From positions 124,001-188,000 of the forward strand of contig CAADGL010000012.1 in assembly GCA_900696525.1 (NCBI GenBank): a stretch of DNA of 64,000 bases. The letters run 5' to 3'. The position numbers and the translations under genes were made by a program. Below the pieces are notes generated by a model. The model made no database searches. It worked only from the letters and a program-made list of their open reading frames with translations, and was not told where the DNA came from. This stretch comes from an uncultured Planctomycetota bacterium (lineage in GTDB: Bacteria; Planctomycetota; Phycisphaerae; UBA1845; Fen-1342). Position 1 is the stretch's first letter, and each line of letters begins with the position of its first letter. This document shows positions 17,232 through 25,368 of this stretch, piece after piece.

Positions 17232-18021
17232 GCTCGAGGCCCGCGGTCTGGTCAAGCAGTACGAGATGGGACGCTCGAACCTGGTCGTGCTCCACGACTG
17301 CGACCTGCTCATCCCGCGCGGCTCGTTCACCGCCATCATGGGCAAGTCCGGCAGCGGCAAGAGCACGCTGCTGCACATCCTCGGCGCCCTCGACGTCCCG
17401 CAGGACGGCCAGGTCTTCTTCGACGGCCAGCCGATCTTCGCCCCGCCCGCCCAGCGCCGCCACACCACCGGAATCGGCGACGTTCTCTCGCCCGTCGAAC
17501 GCCGCCGCATTCGCCTGCGCCGCACCGCGTTCGGCTTCGTCTTCCAGTTCTACCACCTGCTGCCGGAGCTCAACGTCCTGGAGAACGTGCTGCTCGCGCG
17601 GATGATCGGCGCATCCGCCTGGCGCTGGCTGTCGGCCCGCGCCGAGGCCCGCCGAGACGCCCTCGCCATCCTCCAGCGCGTCGGCCTCGAGCAGCGCCTG
17701 CGGCATCGTCCGGCAGAGCTCTCCGGCGGCGAAAGGCAACGCGTCGCCATCGCCCGCGCCCTGGTTCACCGGCCGCGCGTGCTGTTCGCCGACGAGCCGA
17801 CGGGCAATCTCGACGCCGAGGCCGGCGCGAACATCATGCAGCTCCTTCACGCGCTGCATCGCGAGGGGCAGACCATCGTCATGGTGACGCACGACGCCCA
17901 GATCGCCCAGTACGCCGACCGCGTGCTGCGCCTCGAACACGGCCGGCTGATAGCGCCGCGCCGCGGCGAAGACGCCACCGCCCGGACCACGCTCGGCCCG
18001 ACCCCGCCGATCTCCACCTGA
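17224..18021 (+). CDS. LolD/MacB-type ABC transporter ATP-binding protein
   Basis: ATPase partner of the FtsX permease, 265 residues. It shows Walker A GKSGSGKST (about 40-48), the Q-loop region FGFVFQFYHLLPELNVLEN, signature LSGGERQRVAIARAL (from about 166), Walker B VLFADEPTGNLD (from about 186) and switch His in VMVTHDAQIAQ. The phrase FYHLLPELNVLENV is typical of LolD and MacB ATPases, which drive lipoprotein release or mechanotransmission rather than import. There is a modest insertion after the first beta-sheet (about residues 75-95, PPAQRRHTTGIGDVLSP). The ATG at 17224 overlaps the permease stop. Confidence 0.92.
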   Translation: MNELEARGLVKQYEMGRSNLVVLHDCDLLIPRGSFTAIMGKSGSGKSTLLHILGALDVPQDGQVFFDGQPIFAPPAQRRHTTGIGDVLSPVERRRIRLRRTAFGFVFQFYHLLPELNVLENVLLARMIGASAWRWLSARAEARRDALAILQRVGLEQRLRHRPAELSGGERQRVAIARALVHRPRVLFADEPTGNLDAEAGANIMQLLHALHREGQTIVMVTHDAQIAQYADRVLRLEHGRLIAPRRGEDATARTTLGPTPPIST

Positions 18022-18046
18022 ATCGCTGACTCGTCAAAGGGTGTAA

Positions 18047-18120
18047 AGGCGGCGGCGGGATTCGAACCCGCGAATGACGGTTTTGCAAACCGTTCCCTTG
18101 GACCACTTGGGTACGCCGCC
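18047..18120 (-). tRNA. tRNA-Cys (GCA)
   Basis: Read on the minus strand, the 74 bases fold as a complete cloverleaf. The acceptor stem pairs GGCGGCG with CGCCGCC, the T arm is GCGGG-TTCGAAT-CCCGC, and the anticodon loop TTGCAAA within GGTTTGCAAAACC gives anticodon GCA for cysteine. The discriminator base is T (U), as expected for tRNA-Cys, and CCA is not encoded. It lies between the LolD-like ATPase and nfo, transcribed opposite to the ATPase. Confidence 0.95.
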
Positions 18121-18156
18121 GGAACCCCCCACCCATTCATCCGGAGGGCGCCGCAA

Positions 18157-19149
18157 TCAAGCCATTATCGGCGGGGCCGGCGGCTCGGGCAAGCCACGCG
18201 GGCGCTTTTGCGTTCCATCGGGCTCGACGCCCTCCACTCGCCGTACAATCGCCCGCAGCCGCCGAAGGTTCACCGCGTCGTGCTCCCGCCCGCGCTCGTC
18301 CTGCCCCTTCGGCGTCTCCAGGATCATCGGCAGGCCGCGGAAACGGGCATCGGCCAACAGGTGGCGGAAGCCACGCAGGCCGATGCGGCCGCGGCCGATG
18401 TGCTCGTGCCGGTCGAGGCGTGAGCCCACGTCGCCCTTGCTGTCGTTCAGGTGCCAGCAGCGGATGCGCTCCAGCCCGACGCAGCGCTGGGCCTCGGCAA
18501 TCATCTCCGAATACGCCGATGCCTTGCGCAGATCGTATCCTGCCGCGAACACGTGGCACGTATCCACGCACACGCCGACCGGCTCCGCGCTGCGCAGCGA
18601 CGACAGAATCTCGCCCAGCTCCGCGAACGACCGGCCGAGCGTGCGGCCCTGGCCGGCGGTCGTCTCCAGCAGCAACATCACGTCCGGCGCCGGCCGCCCG
18701 CCCAGCACGCGATCCAGCGACGCCGCAACTCGCCGCAGCGCCGTTGACACCCGCTGCTCCCCCGCCGACCCCGGGTGCAGCACCAGGTAGCGCACACCCA
18801 GCGCCTGGCAGCGGCGCAGCTCGTCGTCGACGGCGGCGATGCTGCGGCGGCGAAGGGCGGCATCCTGCGAGGCCAGGTTCGCCAGGTAGCTGGCGTGGGC
18901 GACGATCGGCCCGAAGCCAGGGGCCGCGCGGCGCTCGTGCCAGAGCTGAAGCATCGCCGGGTCCAGCGGCGTTGCGCGCCACTGCCGCTGGTTCTTCACG
19001 AAGACCTGGACGGTGTCGAAGCCGAGCCGCAGCGCTGCGTCGATCGCGTGGTGCATCCCGCCCGCCACCGACAAGTGCGAGCCGAAGCAAGGCGCGGCGG
19101 GAGCAGGCGTCGACGCCGGGCGCGGCGAAAGCTCTTTGACGACGGACAT
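18157..19149 (-). CDS. nfo: Endonuclease IV (AP endonuclease, Nfo)
   Basis: Zn-dependent AP endonuclease of base-excision repair, which cleaves 5' to abasic sites. The 330-residue TIM barrel starts with GSHLSVAGGM, a standard first motif. It has AHASYLANLAS, LVLHPGSAG, LLLETTAGQG, VCVDTCHVFAAGYD, WHLNDSKGDVGSRLDRHEHIG and LPMILETPKG, which supply the metal-binding His, Glu and Asp residues in family order. About 20 N-terminal Pro/Ala-rich residues and 25 C-terminal residues exceed the usual length. It sits next to tRNA-Cys with no obvious operon partner, although mutY nearby works in the same repair route. Confidence 0.94.
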   Translation of the reverse strand: MSVVKELSPRPASTPAPAAPCFGSHLSVAGGMHHAIDAALRLGFDTVQVFVKNQRQWRATPLDPAMLQLWHERRAAPGFGPIVAHASYLANLASQDAALRRRSIAAVDDELRRCQALGVRYLVLHPGSAGEQRVSTALRRVAASLDRVLGGRPAPDVMLLLETTAGQGRTLGRSFAELGEILSSLRSAEPVGVCVDTCHVFAAGYDLRKASAYSEMIAEAQRCVGLERIRCWHLNDSKGDVGSRLDRHEHIGRGRIGLRGFRHLLADARFRGLPMILETPKGQDERGREHDAVNLRRLRAIVRRVEGVEPDGTQKRPRGLPEPPAPPIMA

Positions 19150-19227
19150 GCGGCTCCTTCTAATTCCGCGCAGCAGAGCGCGTCAAACCGCGCGGCGGCG
19201 AAGGAAGAGGGAACCGCAGGCTCCTTG

Positions 19228-19322
19228 GCGCAACCGCTTCCTGACGGGCGCGGCTCGCATCGGGCGCGGCTCGGATCGGGCGCGGCTCGGATCGGCGCCC
19301 GCCGGCGCGGCTCGGATCGGGC
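19228..19322 (+). repeat. Intergenic repeat, GCGCGGCTCGGATCGG family (four units)
   Basis: It begins with GCAACCGCTTCCTGACGGGC, then carries four tandem GCGCGGCTCGGATCGG-like units, the first with GCAT in place of GGAT. An extra GCGCCCGCCG separates units three and four. It lies between the divergent nfo and maf genes and ends 14 bases before the maf start, so maf's promoter must lie within or upstream of it. Confidence 0.78.
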
Positions 19323-19336
19323 AGGTTAGAGAAGTC

Positions 19337-19993
19337 ATGGCGCTTTCGCGACCGATCGTGCTCGCCTCCGCCAGCCCGCGCCGCCGGCGCCTGCTGCTCG
19401 AAGCCGGCATCGACTTCACCGTCTGCGAGCCGCCATACGCCGAGCCCACGCTCATGCCGGCAACGGTCACGCCGCGCCAATGGGCCGAGGCGCTGGCGTA
19501 TTTCAAGGCGCGCAGCGTCGCCGAGCGGGTCCGCGGCCATTGGGTGCTCGGCGCCGACACGCTCGTCTGCTGCGCCGGCCAGGTTCTCGGAAAGCCCCTC
19601 GACGAGGCTGACGCGCGGCGGATGCTCGCGCTTCAGGCGCGCCACCCCGGCGACGTGATCACCGGCGTCGCACTCGTGCGGGCGTCGGCTCCTGAGGAGG
19701 ACGAGCCCGCCTGTCGCCGCCGCATCCTCAGCGACGTCACTCGGGTATGGATGTACGATGCGCCGGAGTTGTGGGCGCGCTACCTGGCGAGCGGGCAGTG
19801 GCGCGGCAAGGCCGGCGCATACGGCATCCAGGAGATCGGCGTGGAGGCCGGCGTGGTGGACGAGTCGCGGCCTGCGTCGGAGCTGGCGCTGGTCGAGCGG
19901 ATCGAGGGCAGCTTCTCGAACGTGGTGGGGCTGCCGGTCGAGCGGTTGGGTGCGTTGCTGTCGTGGGCGCGGGGGCCGGGGGAAGCGCGGTAG
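19337..19993 (+). CDS. maf: Maf-family nucleoside triphosphate pyrophosphatase
   Basis: A 218-residue Maf/YhdE-type pyrophosphatase that hydrolyses dTTP/UTP or modified nucleotides to monophosphates. It opens with the defining IVLASASPRRRRLLLEAGI, followed by KARSVAERV, the catalytic-Asp segment VLGADTLVCCAGQVLGKP, DARRMLALQARHPGDVITGV, GKAGAYGIQEIG and EGSFSNVVGLPVE. The ATG at 19337 is placed just before the family start; a longer frame to 19013 is antisense to nfo and is rejected. The gene is monocistronic, with repeat DNA immediately upstream. Confidence 0.94.
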   Translation: MALSRPIVLASASPRRRRLLLEAGIDFTVCEPPYAEPTLMPATVTPRQWAEALAYFKARSVAERVRGHWVLGADTLVCCAGQVLGKPLDEADARRMLALQARHPGDVITGVALVRASAPEEDEPACRRRILSDVTRVWMYDAPELWARYLASGQWRGKAGAYGIQEIGVEAGVVDESRPASELALVERIEGSFSNVVGLPVERLGALLSWARGPGEAR

Positions 19994-20030
19994 CGAGGTC
20001 GGCCCGCGGGGCGAGATGCACGTGACCCGA

Positions 20031-20040
20031 TAACGCGTTA
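20031..20040. promoter_or_regulatory. 10-bp palindrome upstream of the sigma factor gene
   Basis: TAACGCGTTA is a perfect palindrome in the 194-base gap between maf and the sigma gene, about 150 bases before the start codon. It is AT-richer than its surroundings and could be an operator half of the sigma promoter. No canonical -35/-10 pair is obvious in this gap. Confidence 0.25.
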
Positions 20041-20187
20041 GAGTTGGGAGGCGTGGAGGGGTAAAGTCGGCAGGTGCTGGAGCGAGCGGGGCGCAGAGCC
20101 GATAGCGCATGCGGGCGTCGGCACCGCTGGAGTGACGGGTAGGGAAGGCGGCTCCGTGTACCAGGTTCACAGGCAGGACTGACGCGC

Positions 20188-21081
20188 ATGGCCACCAGGC
20201 TGGATTCGGCCCTCAGCGACTATCTGAAGCAGATAAAACAGTATCCGCTCCTGACCGCCGAGGAGGAGCGCGAGCTGGGCGGGCGCATCCGCGCGGCGTC
20301 GGAATCGGAGGAGCTGCTCGCCCGGGGCGAGATTTCGCTGGACGAGCACGAACAGCTTCAGCTCCGGGCCGCCGAGGCGCGCGACCGGATGATCCAGGCC
20401 AATCTGCGCCTGGTCATCAGCGTGGCCAAGAACTTCCGGAACCGCGGCCTGCCGATGGAAGACCTCGTCAACGAGGGCAACGTCGGCCTGGTCTACGCCG
20501 TCGACCGCTTCGACCCCGCGGTCGGCTCGCGTTTCAGCACCTACGCCAGCTACTGGATCGACCAGGCCATCCGCCGCGCCGTGCAGTCGGCCTCGCAGAT
20601 GATCCACATCCCCAGCTACCTGATGGAGCAGATCGGGCACATGCGCCTGGCGCTGCGCGAGCTGGAAGAGCAGTTGCACCGCCCGCCCACGATCAACGAG
20701 CTGGCGGCCCACATGAGCATCTCGGCCCGCAAGGCCGGCGCCATCACGCAGGCCATCCGCGCCTGCGCCTGCCCGACCCAGGCCATGACCAGCGACGACG
20801 GCACCTCGATCATCGAGAGCCTCCCCGACGTCGACGCCCCTACACCGCACGAGGCCGTCTTCAACGAGTCGGACGCCGACTTCGTCGGAAACCTGCTCTC
20901 GCGCATCACCGACCGCGAGGCCCAGGTGCTCAAGATGCGCTACGGCCTGAGCAACCGCACCGGAAAGCCGATGACGCTCAAGGAAATCGGCGCGGCGGTC
21001 GGCCTGACGCGCGAGCGCGTGCGCCAGATCGAGAAGGAAGCCAAGCGCAAGCTCGAAGAATACGTCAAGGAATACATCTGA
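20188..21081 (+). CDS. RNA polymerase sigma-70 factor (RpoD-related, group 2-like)
   Basis: A 297-residue sigma factor with regions 1.2 to 4.2 but no region 1.1. Region 1.2 is SDYLKQIKQYPLLTAEEERELG and region 2 is MIQANLRLVISVAKNFRNRG with GNVGLVYAVDRFDP. Regions 2.3/2.4 read FSTYASYWIDQAIRRAVQ, close to but distinct from the housekeeping YATWWIRQAI. Region 3 is PPTINELAAHM, and region 4.2 is MTLKEIGAAVGLTRERVRQIE. This fits an alternative or reduced housekeeping-type sigma, of which planctomycetes carry many. It stands alone between maf and lpxB. Confidence 0.88.
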   Translation: MATRLDSALSDYLKQIKQYPLLTAEEERELGGRIRAASESEELLARGEISLDEHEQLQLRAAEARDRMIQANLRLVISVAKNFRNRGLPMEDLVNEGNVGLVYAVDRFDPAVGSRFSTYASYWIDQAIRRAVQSASQMIHIPSYLMEQIGHMRLALRELEEQLHRPPTINELAAHMSISARKAGAITQAIRACACPTQAMTSDDGTSIIESLPDVDAPTPHEAVFNESDADFVGNLLSRITDREAQVLKMRYGLSNRTGKPMTLKEIGAAVGLTRERVRQIEKEAKRKLEEYVKEYI

Positions 21082-21176
21082 CGCGGAGCTCCCGCCGGTC
21101 CTCCGTCGTCCGTCCGCCCGAACGCGCCCCGCTCACCCGTGACGGCTCGCCCGCGCCTGGCTAATCTCTCGCTCGC

Positions 21177-22379
21177 ATGCAAGCTCCGGTCGATATCTTC
21201 ATCTCCGTCGCGGAAACCTCGGCCGATCAGCACGCCGCCGCCCTGCTGCGCACCGCCGCCCGGCGCCTCCCGCATTGCCGCTTCTACGGCCTGACCGGCC
21301 CGCGGATGCGCGACGCCGGCGCCGAGACCGTCTATGACCTGGCGCGCCACGCCGCCATGCTCACCGACGTGCTGAGCATCATCGGCAAGGCGCGGCGGGC
21401 GATCGGCGAGGTCGAGAGCGCCTGGCGCCGCCGGCCGCCGGCGCTGGTGATCCTGCTCGATTCACCCGAGCTGCACCTGCCGCTGGCCGAGCGGGCGCGG
21501 CGCCGCGGGCTGCCCGTGCTGTATTACATCGCGCCGCAAACGTGGGCTTCGCGCCCCTGGCGGAACCGGCGCATGGCGCGCTGCATCGACCGCCTGGCGT
21601 GCATCCTGCCCTTCGAGCAGGCTTACTTCCGCGCCGCGGGTCTCGCGGCCGATTTCGTCGGCCATCCGCTCTTCGAATCGCTCGCCACGCAGCAGCCGAA
21701 TCCGCAGCTCGGGCAGCGCCTTCGCGGCCCGGGCCCGCTCGTGGCCCTGCTGCCCGGCTCGCGGCGCGGCGTGGTCGGCGCCGTCCTGCCGCTGCAGCTC
21801 GACGTGCTCCGCCGGCTGCGGGCGACGGGTGCGCCCGTCTCCGCCGCCGTCTCGGCCGCGAATGCCGACCGCGCCCGCCAGATCAACGCCCTGCTGCGGC
21901 CGCTGGCCGCCGCCGAGCGTCCGGCAGTCGTCGTGGACGACAACGCCAGCCTGCTGAGCGCTGCGGACCTGGTGCTGGTGGCGAGCGGGACGGCGACGCT
22001 GCACGTGGCGCATTATCGCAAGCCGATGATCGTCTTGTATGACGCGGGCCCGCTGCTGGCGGCGTTGCACGGTCCGCTCGGCCGCTTCGTGGTGCACACG
22101 CCGCACCTGTCGCTGGTCAACATCCTGGCGGAGGCGCGGGTCGTGCCGGAGTTCATGCCGCGCGTTCCGGACCGGGAGGCGGTGGCGCGCGTCGCGCAGC
22201 AGTTGCTGGCGGACGGTGCCTGGCGGCGGCTGATGGTGTCGCAGATGGACGAGGTGCTGCGCGACCTGGAGCCGGCCCGCGCCAGCGAGCGCGTCTGCGA
22301 GATCATCGCCGAGATGCTGGCGGGGGCGCAGCCGCCTCCGCGCGCGTCAGAGCCGGGCTGTCACCAGCCCGGCCTCTAG
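21177..22379 (+). CDS. lpxB: Lipid-A-disaccharide synthase LpxB
   Basis: Peripheral membrane glycosyltransferase (GT19) that joins UDP-2,3-diacylglucosamine and lipid X in lipid A synthesis, implying a lipopolysaccharide outer membrane. The 400 residues show SVAETSADQHAA in place of the usual AGExSGD, FYGLTGPRMRDAG, VILLDSPELHLPLAERA, VLYYIAPQTWASRPWR, LPFEQAYF, FVGHPL, ALLPGSRRGVV and ASGTATLHVAHYRKPMIV. The last dozen residues (SEPGCHQPGL) are encoded by a copy of a hairpin repeat (22345-22373), so the natural C-terminus may once have been different. No other lpx genes are near. Confidence 0.93.
   Translation: MQAPVDIFISVAETSADQHAAALLRTAARRLPHCRFYGLTGPRMRDAGAETVYDLARHAAMLTDVLSIIGKARRAIGEVESAWRRRPPALVILLDSPELHLPLAERARRRGLPVLYYIAPQTWASRPWRNRRMARCIDRLACILPFEQAYFRAAGLAADFVGHPLFESLATQQPNPQLGQRLRGPGPLVALLPGSRRGVVGAVLPLQLDVLRRLRATGAPVSAAVSAANADRARQINALLRPLAAAERPAVVVDDNASLLSAADLVLVASGTATLHVAHYRKPMIVLYDAGPLLAALHGPLGRFVVHTPHLSLVNILAEARVVPEFMPRVPDREAVARVAQQLLADGAWRRLMVSQMDEVLRDLEPARASERVCEIIAEMLAGAQPPPRASEPGCHQPGL
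22345..22373 (+). repeat. CGTCAGAGCCGGGCTGT hairpin repeat, copy 1 (inside lpxB 3' end)
   Basis: The 17-mer CGTCAGAGCCGGGCTGT occurs here and at 63432-63448. It forms a hairpin with perfect 8-bp arms (22352-22359 and 22366-22373) and a six-base loop. This copy is translated as the lpxB C-terminus and may also serve as its terminator. Confidence 0.6.
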
Positions 22380-22399
22380 CCGGACACCTGAGCCGATTC

Positions 22400-23218
22400 T
22401 CAACCGCCGACCGGCGCGGCGGCGGGCCGGGGGGCCGGCGCCGGAAGCGGCATTCGCAGGATGCGGCGCGCGTTTCCGGACACGACGCGGCCGAACGCGT
22501 CGGCGGAAAGCTTCGCGGCGAGTTCGCTGAGGAAGCGCTGGATGCGCGGCGCGTGGTCGGCGCCGAAGCGCAGGGCATCGCTGCCGAAGACGATATGCTC
22601 GGCGCCAACAGCGGCGACCGTAGCGTGAACGTCGTCCGGGCTGGCCTGGCCGGTGGCGAGATAGAGCTGCGCGCCGTGCTGCTCACGCGAGCGTCGCATC
22701 ACCTCCAACGCCTCGTGCCAGTGCGTGTCGGTCGCGGCGTTGCACATCACGAACGGAATCCCCGGGTGTCGGCGGGCCGCGACATAGACCGGCTGCGGAC
22801 GGCCGGGAGGCTCGCGGCTGGTCAGGAAGAATGCCGGCCTGCCCGCGCGCTCCAGCGCCGTCAGGTACGGCTCCATGATCCGGTCGTCCGGAGATATGCC
22901 GCTGGTCCCGGGCGCAAAGACCGCGCCCGCGAAGGGCTCGAGCGCCAGGGCCCCGGCCAGCGCGTACGGGTGACTGTCGGAGCGCCCGACCCGGCACCAG
23001 TACAGCGGCACCAGGTGCGCGACGCCCCGGCAGCGCTCCAGCAACGCGTGGTTCGCGTCCGCCTCCTCGCAGTCCGGGCCGCCATTGCCCGCCGCATCCA
23101 GGTTGGAAACCAGCAGCCGCTCGACGCCGACGGCCTTCACGTACTCGGCCAGGTCCTCCCCCGTCGGGGCCGGACGGCCGGGCAACTCACCAATGTGTCC
23201 GTGCACGTCGATTCGCAT
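22400..23218 (-). CDS. Amidohydrolase-2-like TIM-barrel metal-dependent hydrolase
   Basis: A 272-residue TIM-barrel protein of the amidohydrolase-2 (TatD/ACMSD-like) group. The metal motif HxH appears as IDVHGHIGE at residues 3-11; later come LVSNLDAAGN, HLVPLYWCRV, FVMCNAATDTHWHEAL and the terminal metal Asp in IVFGSDALRFG, followed by SGNARRILRM. I chose the ATG at 23218 because the metal motif begins there. The reaction, perhaps a decarboxylation or amide hydrolysis, cannot be inferred. It ends 20 bases from the convergent lpxB stop. Confidence 0.78.
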   Translation of the reverse strand: MRIDVHGHIGELPGRPAPTGEDLAEYVKAVGVERLLVSNLDAAGNGGPDCEEADANHALLERCRGVAHLVPLYWCRVGRSDSHPYALAGALALEPFAGAVFAPGTSGISPDDRIMEPYLTALERAGRPAFFLTSREPPGRPQPVYVAARRHPGIPFVMCNAATDTHWHEALEVMRRSREQHGAQLYLATGQASPDDVHATVAAVGAEHIVFGSDALRFGADHAPRIQRFLSELAAKLSADAFGRVVSGNARRILRMPLPAPAPRPAAAPVGG

Positions 23219-23372
23219 GATGCTAGGGTGCGCGCGGCACTGCCCGCCGTGCGCCGTCCGGTATATCGGTCGCATGCCAGCCCGGGGCCCAGTCGCTCGA
23301 GCCAGGCGACGACCGGTAACTCGGCCGCATGGACAGTTGATGGCTTCCCGTGTAGATAAAGGGTGTGCTCCG

Positions 23373-24551
23373 ATGACGATAGCGATTTCAGACCGAATCG
23401 GGCGGCTCGCTCCCTCGGCAACTCTGGCCGTCGCCGACGCCGCACGCGCCCTGCGCGAGCGCGGCGTGCAGGTAATCTCGTTCGGCGCGGGCGAGCCCGA
23501 CTTCGACACGCCCGAGCACATCAAGAAAGCCGCCGTCGAGGCCCTGGCGGCGGGTGACACGAAGTATCCCCCGGTTGCCGGCACGCCGTCCCTGAAGGCG
23601 GCCATCACCGATTACCTGCGTCGCTACGGCGGCCTGAGCTACGAGCCGGCCGAGGTGTGCGTGACGGTGGGGGCGAAGGACGCGCTGCACCAGGCATTCG
23701 CCGTCCTGGTCAATCCCGGCGACGAAGTCGTGATCCCCTCGCCCCACTGGGTGAGCTATCCGGACCAGGTGCGTCTGGCGGGCGGCACGCCGGTCTTCGT
23801 CACCGGCCAGGAGCGCCTGGGCGGGAAGATCGGCCCGGCGGAGCTGCGCGCGGCGCTGACGCCGCGGACGCGCGTGATCGTGCTCAACAGCCCGTGTAAC
23901 CCGACCGGCGCGGTCTACTCGCGCGCCGAGCTCGAGGCGCTGGCGGCGGTGATCCGCGAGACGCAGGCCGTCGTTGTCAGCGACGAGATCTATCACCGGC
24001 TCGGCTTCGAGCAGCCCACGACCGCGTCGTTCGCCGCGCTCGACGGCATGCGCGAGCGCACCGTGACGGTCAACGGATTCAGCAAGTCATTCGCCATGAC
24101 CGGCTGGCGCCTGGGGTATGCCGCGGGACCGAGTGCCGTCATCTCCGCCATGGTCCGGCTGCAAGGCCAGACGACGAGCGGGCCGCCCAGCTTCGTGCAG
24201 ACGGCGGCGATCGCGGCGCTCACGGGCGACCAGGCCTGCATCGAAACGATGCGCACGGCCTATCGCGAGCGGGCGGCCTTGGCGTGCGCGGCGCTGAACC
24301 GCCTGCCCGGCGTGCGGTGCGTTCCGCCGGCGGGCGCCTTTTACTGCTTCCCGGACGTGTCCGGCGCCTTCGCCCGCCTTGGCGTCGCCGACGCCGATGA
24401 GTTCGCCCGAGTCGTGCTCGAACGGGCGCACGTCGCCGTGGTCTCCGGCGCGGCGTTCGGCTCCGAGCGTCACGTGCGCGTGAGCTGCGCCACGAGCGCG
24501 CCGCTCATCGAGGAAGGGCTGCGGCGGATGGCGGCGCTGCTGGCAAGCTGA
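23373..24551 (+). CDS. Class I pyridoxal-phosphate aminotransferase (aspartate aminotransferase type)
   Basis: A 392-residue PLP enzyme moving amino groups between aspartate or other amino acids and 2-oxoglutarate. Family landmarks are ISFGAGEPDFDTPEHIK, YPPVAGTPSLKAAI, VTVGAKDALHQAF, LNSPCNPTGAVYS, VSDEIYHRLGF, the Schiff-base Lys238 in NGFSKSFAMTGWRLGY, and the substrate Arg in HVRVSCATS. These match the thermophilic AspC/I-gamma subgroup. The ATG at 23373 gives the usual length; the longer frame from 23085 runs through the divergent promoter region. The downstream lipoate ligase homologue starts 15 bases away on the same strand. Confidence 0.93.
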   Translation: MTIAISDRIGRLAPSATLAVADAARALRERGVQVISFGAGEPDFDTPEHIKKAAVEALAAGDTKYPPVAGTPSLKAAITDYLRRYGGLSYEPAEVCVTVGAKDALHQAFAVLVNPGDEVVIPSPHWVSYPDQVRLAGGTPVFVTGQERLGGKIGPAELRAALTPRTRVIVLNSPCNPTGAVYSRAELEALAAVIRETQAVVVSDEIYHRLGFEQPTTASFAALDGMRERTVTVNGFSKSFAMTGWRLGYAAGPSAVISAMVRLQGQTTSGPPSFVQTAAIAALTGDQACIETMRTAYRERAALACAALNRLPGVRCVPPAGAFYCFPDVSGAFARLGVADADEFARVVLERAHVAVVSGAAFGSERHVRVSCATSAPLIEEGLRRMAALLAS

Positions 24552-24565
24552 GCGGGGCACGCCGC

Positions 24566-25312
24566 GTGGGTGGCCGCGTGTTGCACGTCTTCGTCGATGG
24601 ACCCTGCGACGGGCCGACGAACATGGCCCGCGACGAGCACCTGCTGACCTCGCTCGAGCTCTGCCCGGCGGCGCTGCGGCTGTACGGGTGGTCAACCGCG
24701 ACGATCAGCCTGGGATACTTTCAGCGCTACGACGAACTGTCGAAGCTCGACGAGCGGCTGCGGGCCCTGCCGGTGGTGCGCCGGCTGACGGGCGGCGGCG
24801 CGATCCTGCATGACCGCGAGCTGACCTATTGCCTGGTCGTCGACGGCAGCCTCCCGGTCGCTCACCAGGCGCCCGCGGCGCTCTACGCGCTCGCCCACGG
24901 CGTTTGGCGCGACGTGCTGGCGGGGGCGGGCATTCCAACCGAGCTCGCGCCCGACGAGCTGCCCTTCCCTTCGCCGCGCACCGGCCCGTTCTTCTGCTTC
25001 GAGCGCCCCGGACGCACCGACCTGCTGTTGAAAGGCGGCAAGGTGCTCGGCAGCGCCCAGCGCAGAACTGCCGGCCGCGTGCTCCAGCACGGCTCGCTCC
25101 TGCTCGGCCGGCGATACGACGCTCATCCCGGCGCGGACCTGGGCGATCCCGATGCGGCATCCGTCGCGCGGTGGCGTGACGCGTTCGCGGGGGGCATCGC
25201 ACGGGCGCTCGGGCTGGTCGAAACGCCGGCTCGCTGGACGAGCGCGGCCCTTGCCGACGTCGAGACCCGGCGCGCCGTCTACGCCGGCCACGCCTGGCTG
25301 CGCCGCCGGTGA
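24566..25312 (+). CDS. Lipoate-protein ligase A family protein
   Basis: A 248-residue BPL/LplA/LipB-fold protein that attaches or transfers lipoyl or octanoyl groups to 2-oxoacid dehydrogenase E2 and GcvH. The core contains NMARDEHLL, LRLYGWSTATISLGYFQ, the lipoyl-binding VVRRLTGGGAILHD and LTYCLVV, and the lysine region LLLKGGKVLGSAQRRT followed by LQHGSLLL. It lacks the separate C-terminal adenylation accessory domain of bacterial LplA, so it may be a LipM-like octanoyltransferase. The GTG at 24566 is the likely start (VLHVFVDG follows). It may be co-transcribed with the aminotransferase. Confidence 0.85.
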   Translation: MGGRVLHVFVDGPCDGPTNMARDEHLLTSLELCPAALRLYGWSTATISLGYFQRYDELSKLDERLRALPVVRRLTGGGAILHDRELTYCLVVDGSLPVAHQAPAALYALAHGVWRDVLAGAGIPTELAPDELPFPSPRTGPFFCFERPGRTDLLLKGGKVLGSAQRRTAGRVLQHGSLLLGRRYDAHPGADLGDPDAASVARWRDAFAGGIARALGLVETPARWTSAALADVETRRAVYAGHAWLRRR

Positions 25313-25368
25313 TCGTGCACGCCGGCCGCGATTTCCAACGGGCGCCTGGCCGCCCTATCATTCCGACC

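Noticed and set aside
15384-17525. 713-residue minus-strand frame over the FtsX-type permease
   Set aside because: It overlaps several conserved genes on the other strand and has no motif; an antisense shadow.
19994-20187. Structured non-coding RNA upstream of the sigma gene
   Set aside because: I could not identify a signature such as the SRP, 6S or tmRNA cores, and only one small palindrome is clear.
23337-23358. Promoter TTGATG...TAGATA before the aminotransferase
   Set aside because: The spacing between the hexamers is only ten bases, too short for sigma-70.
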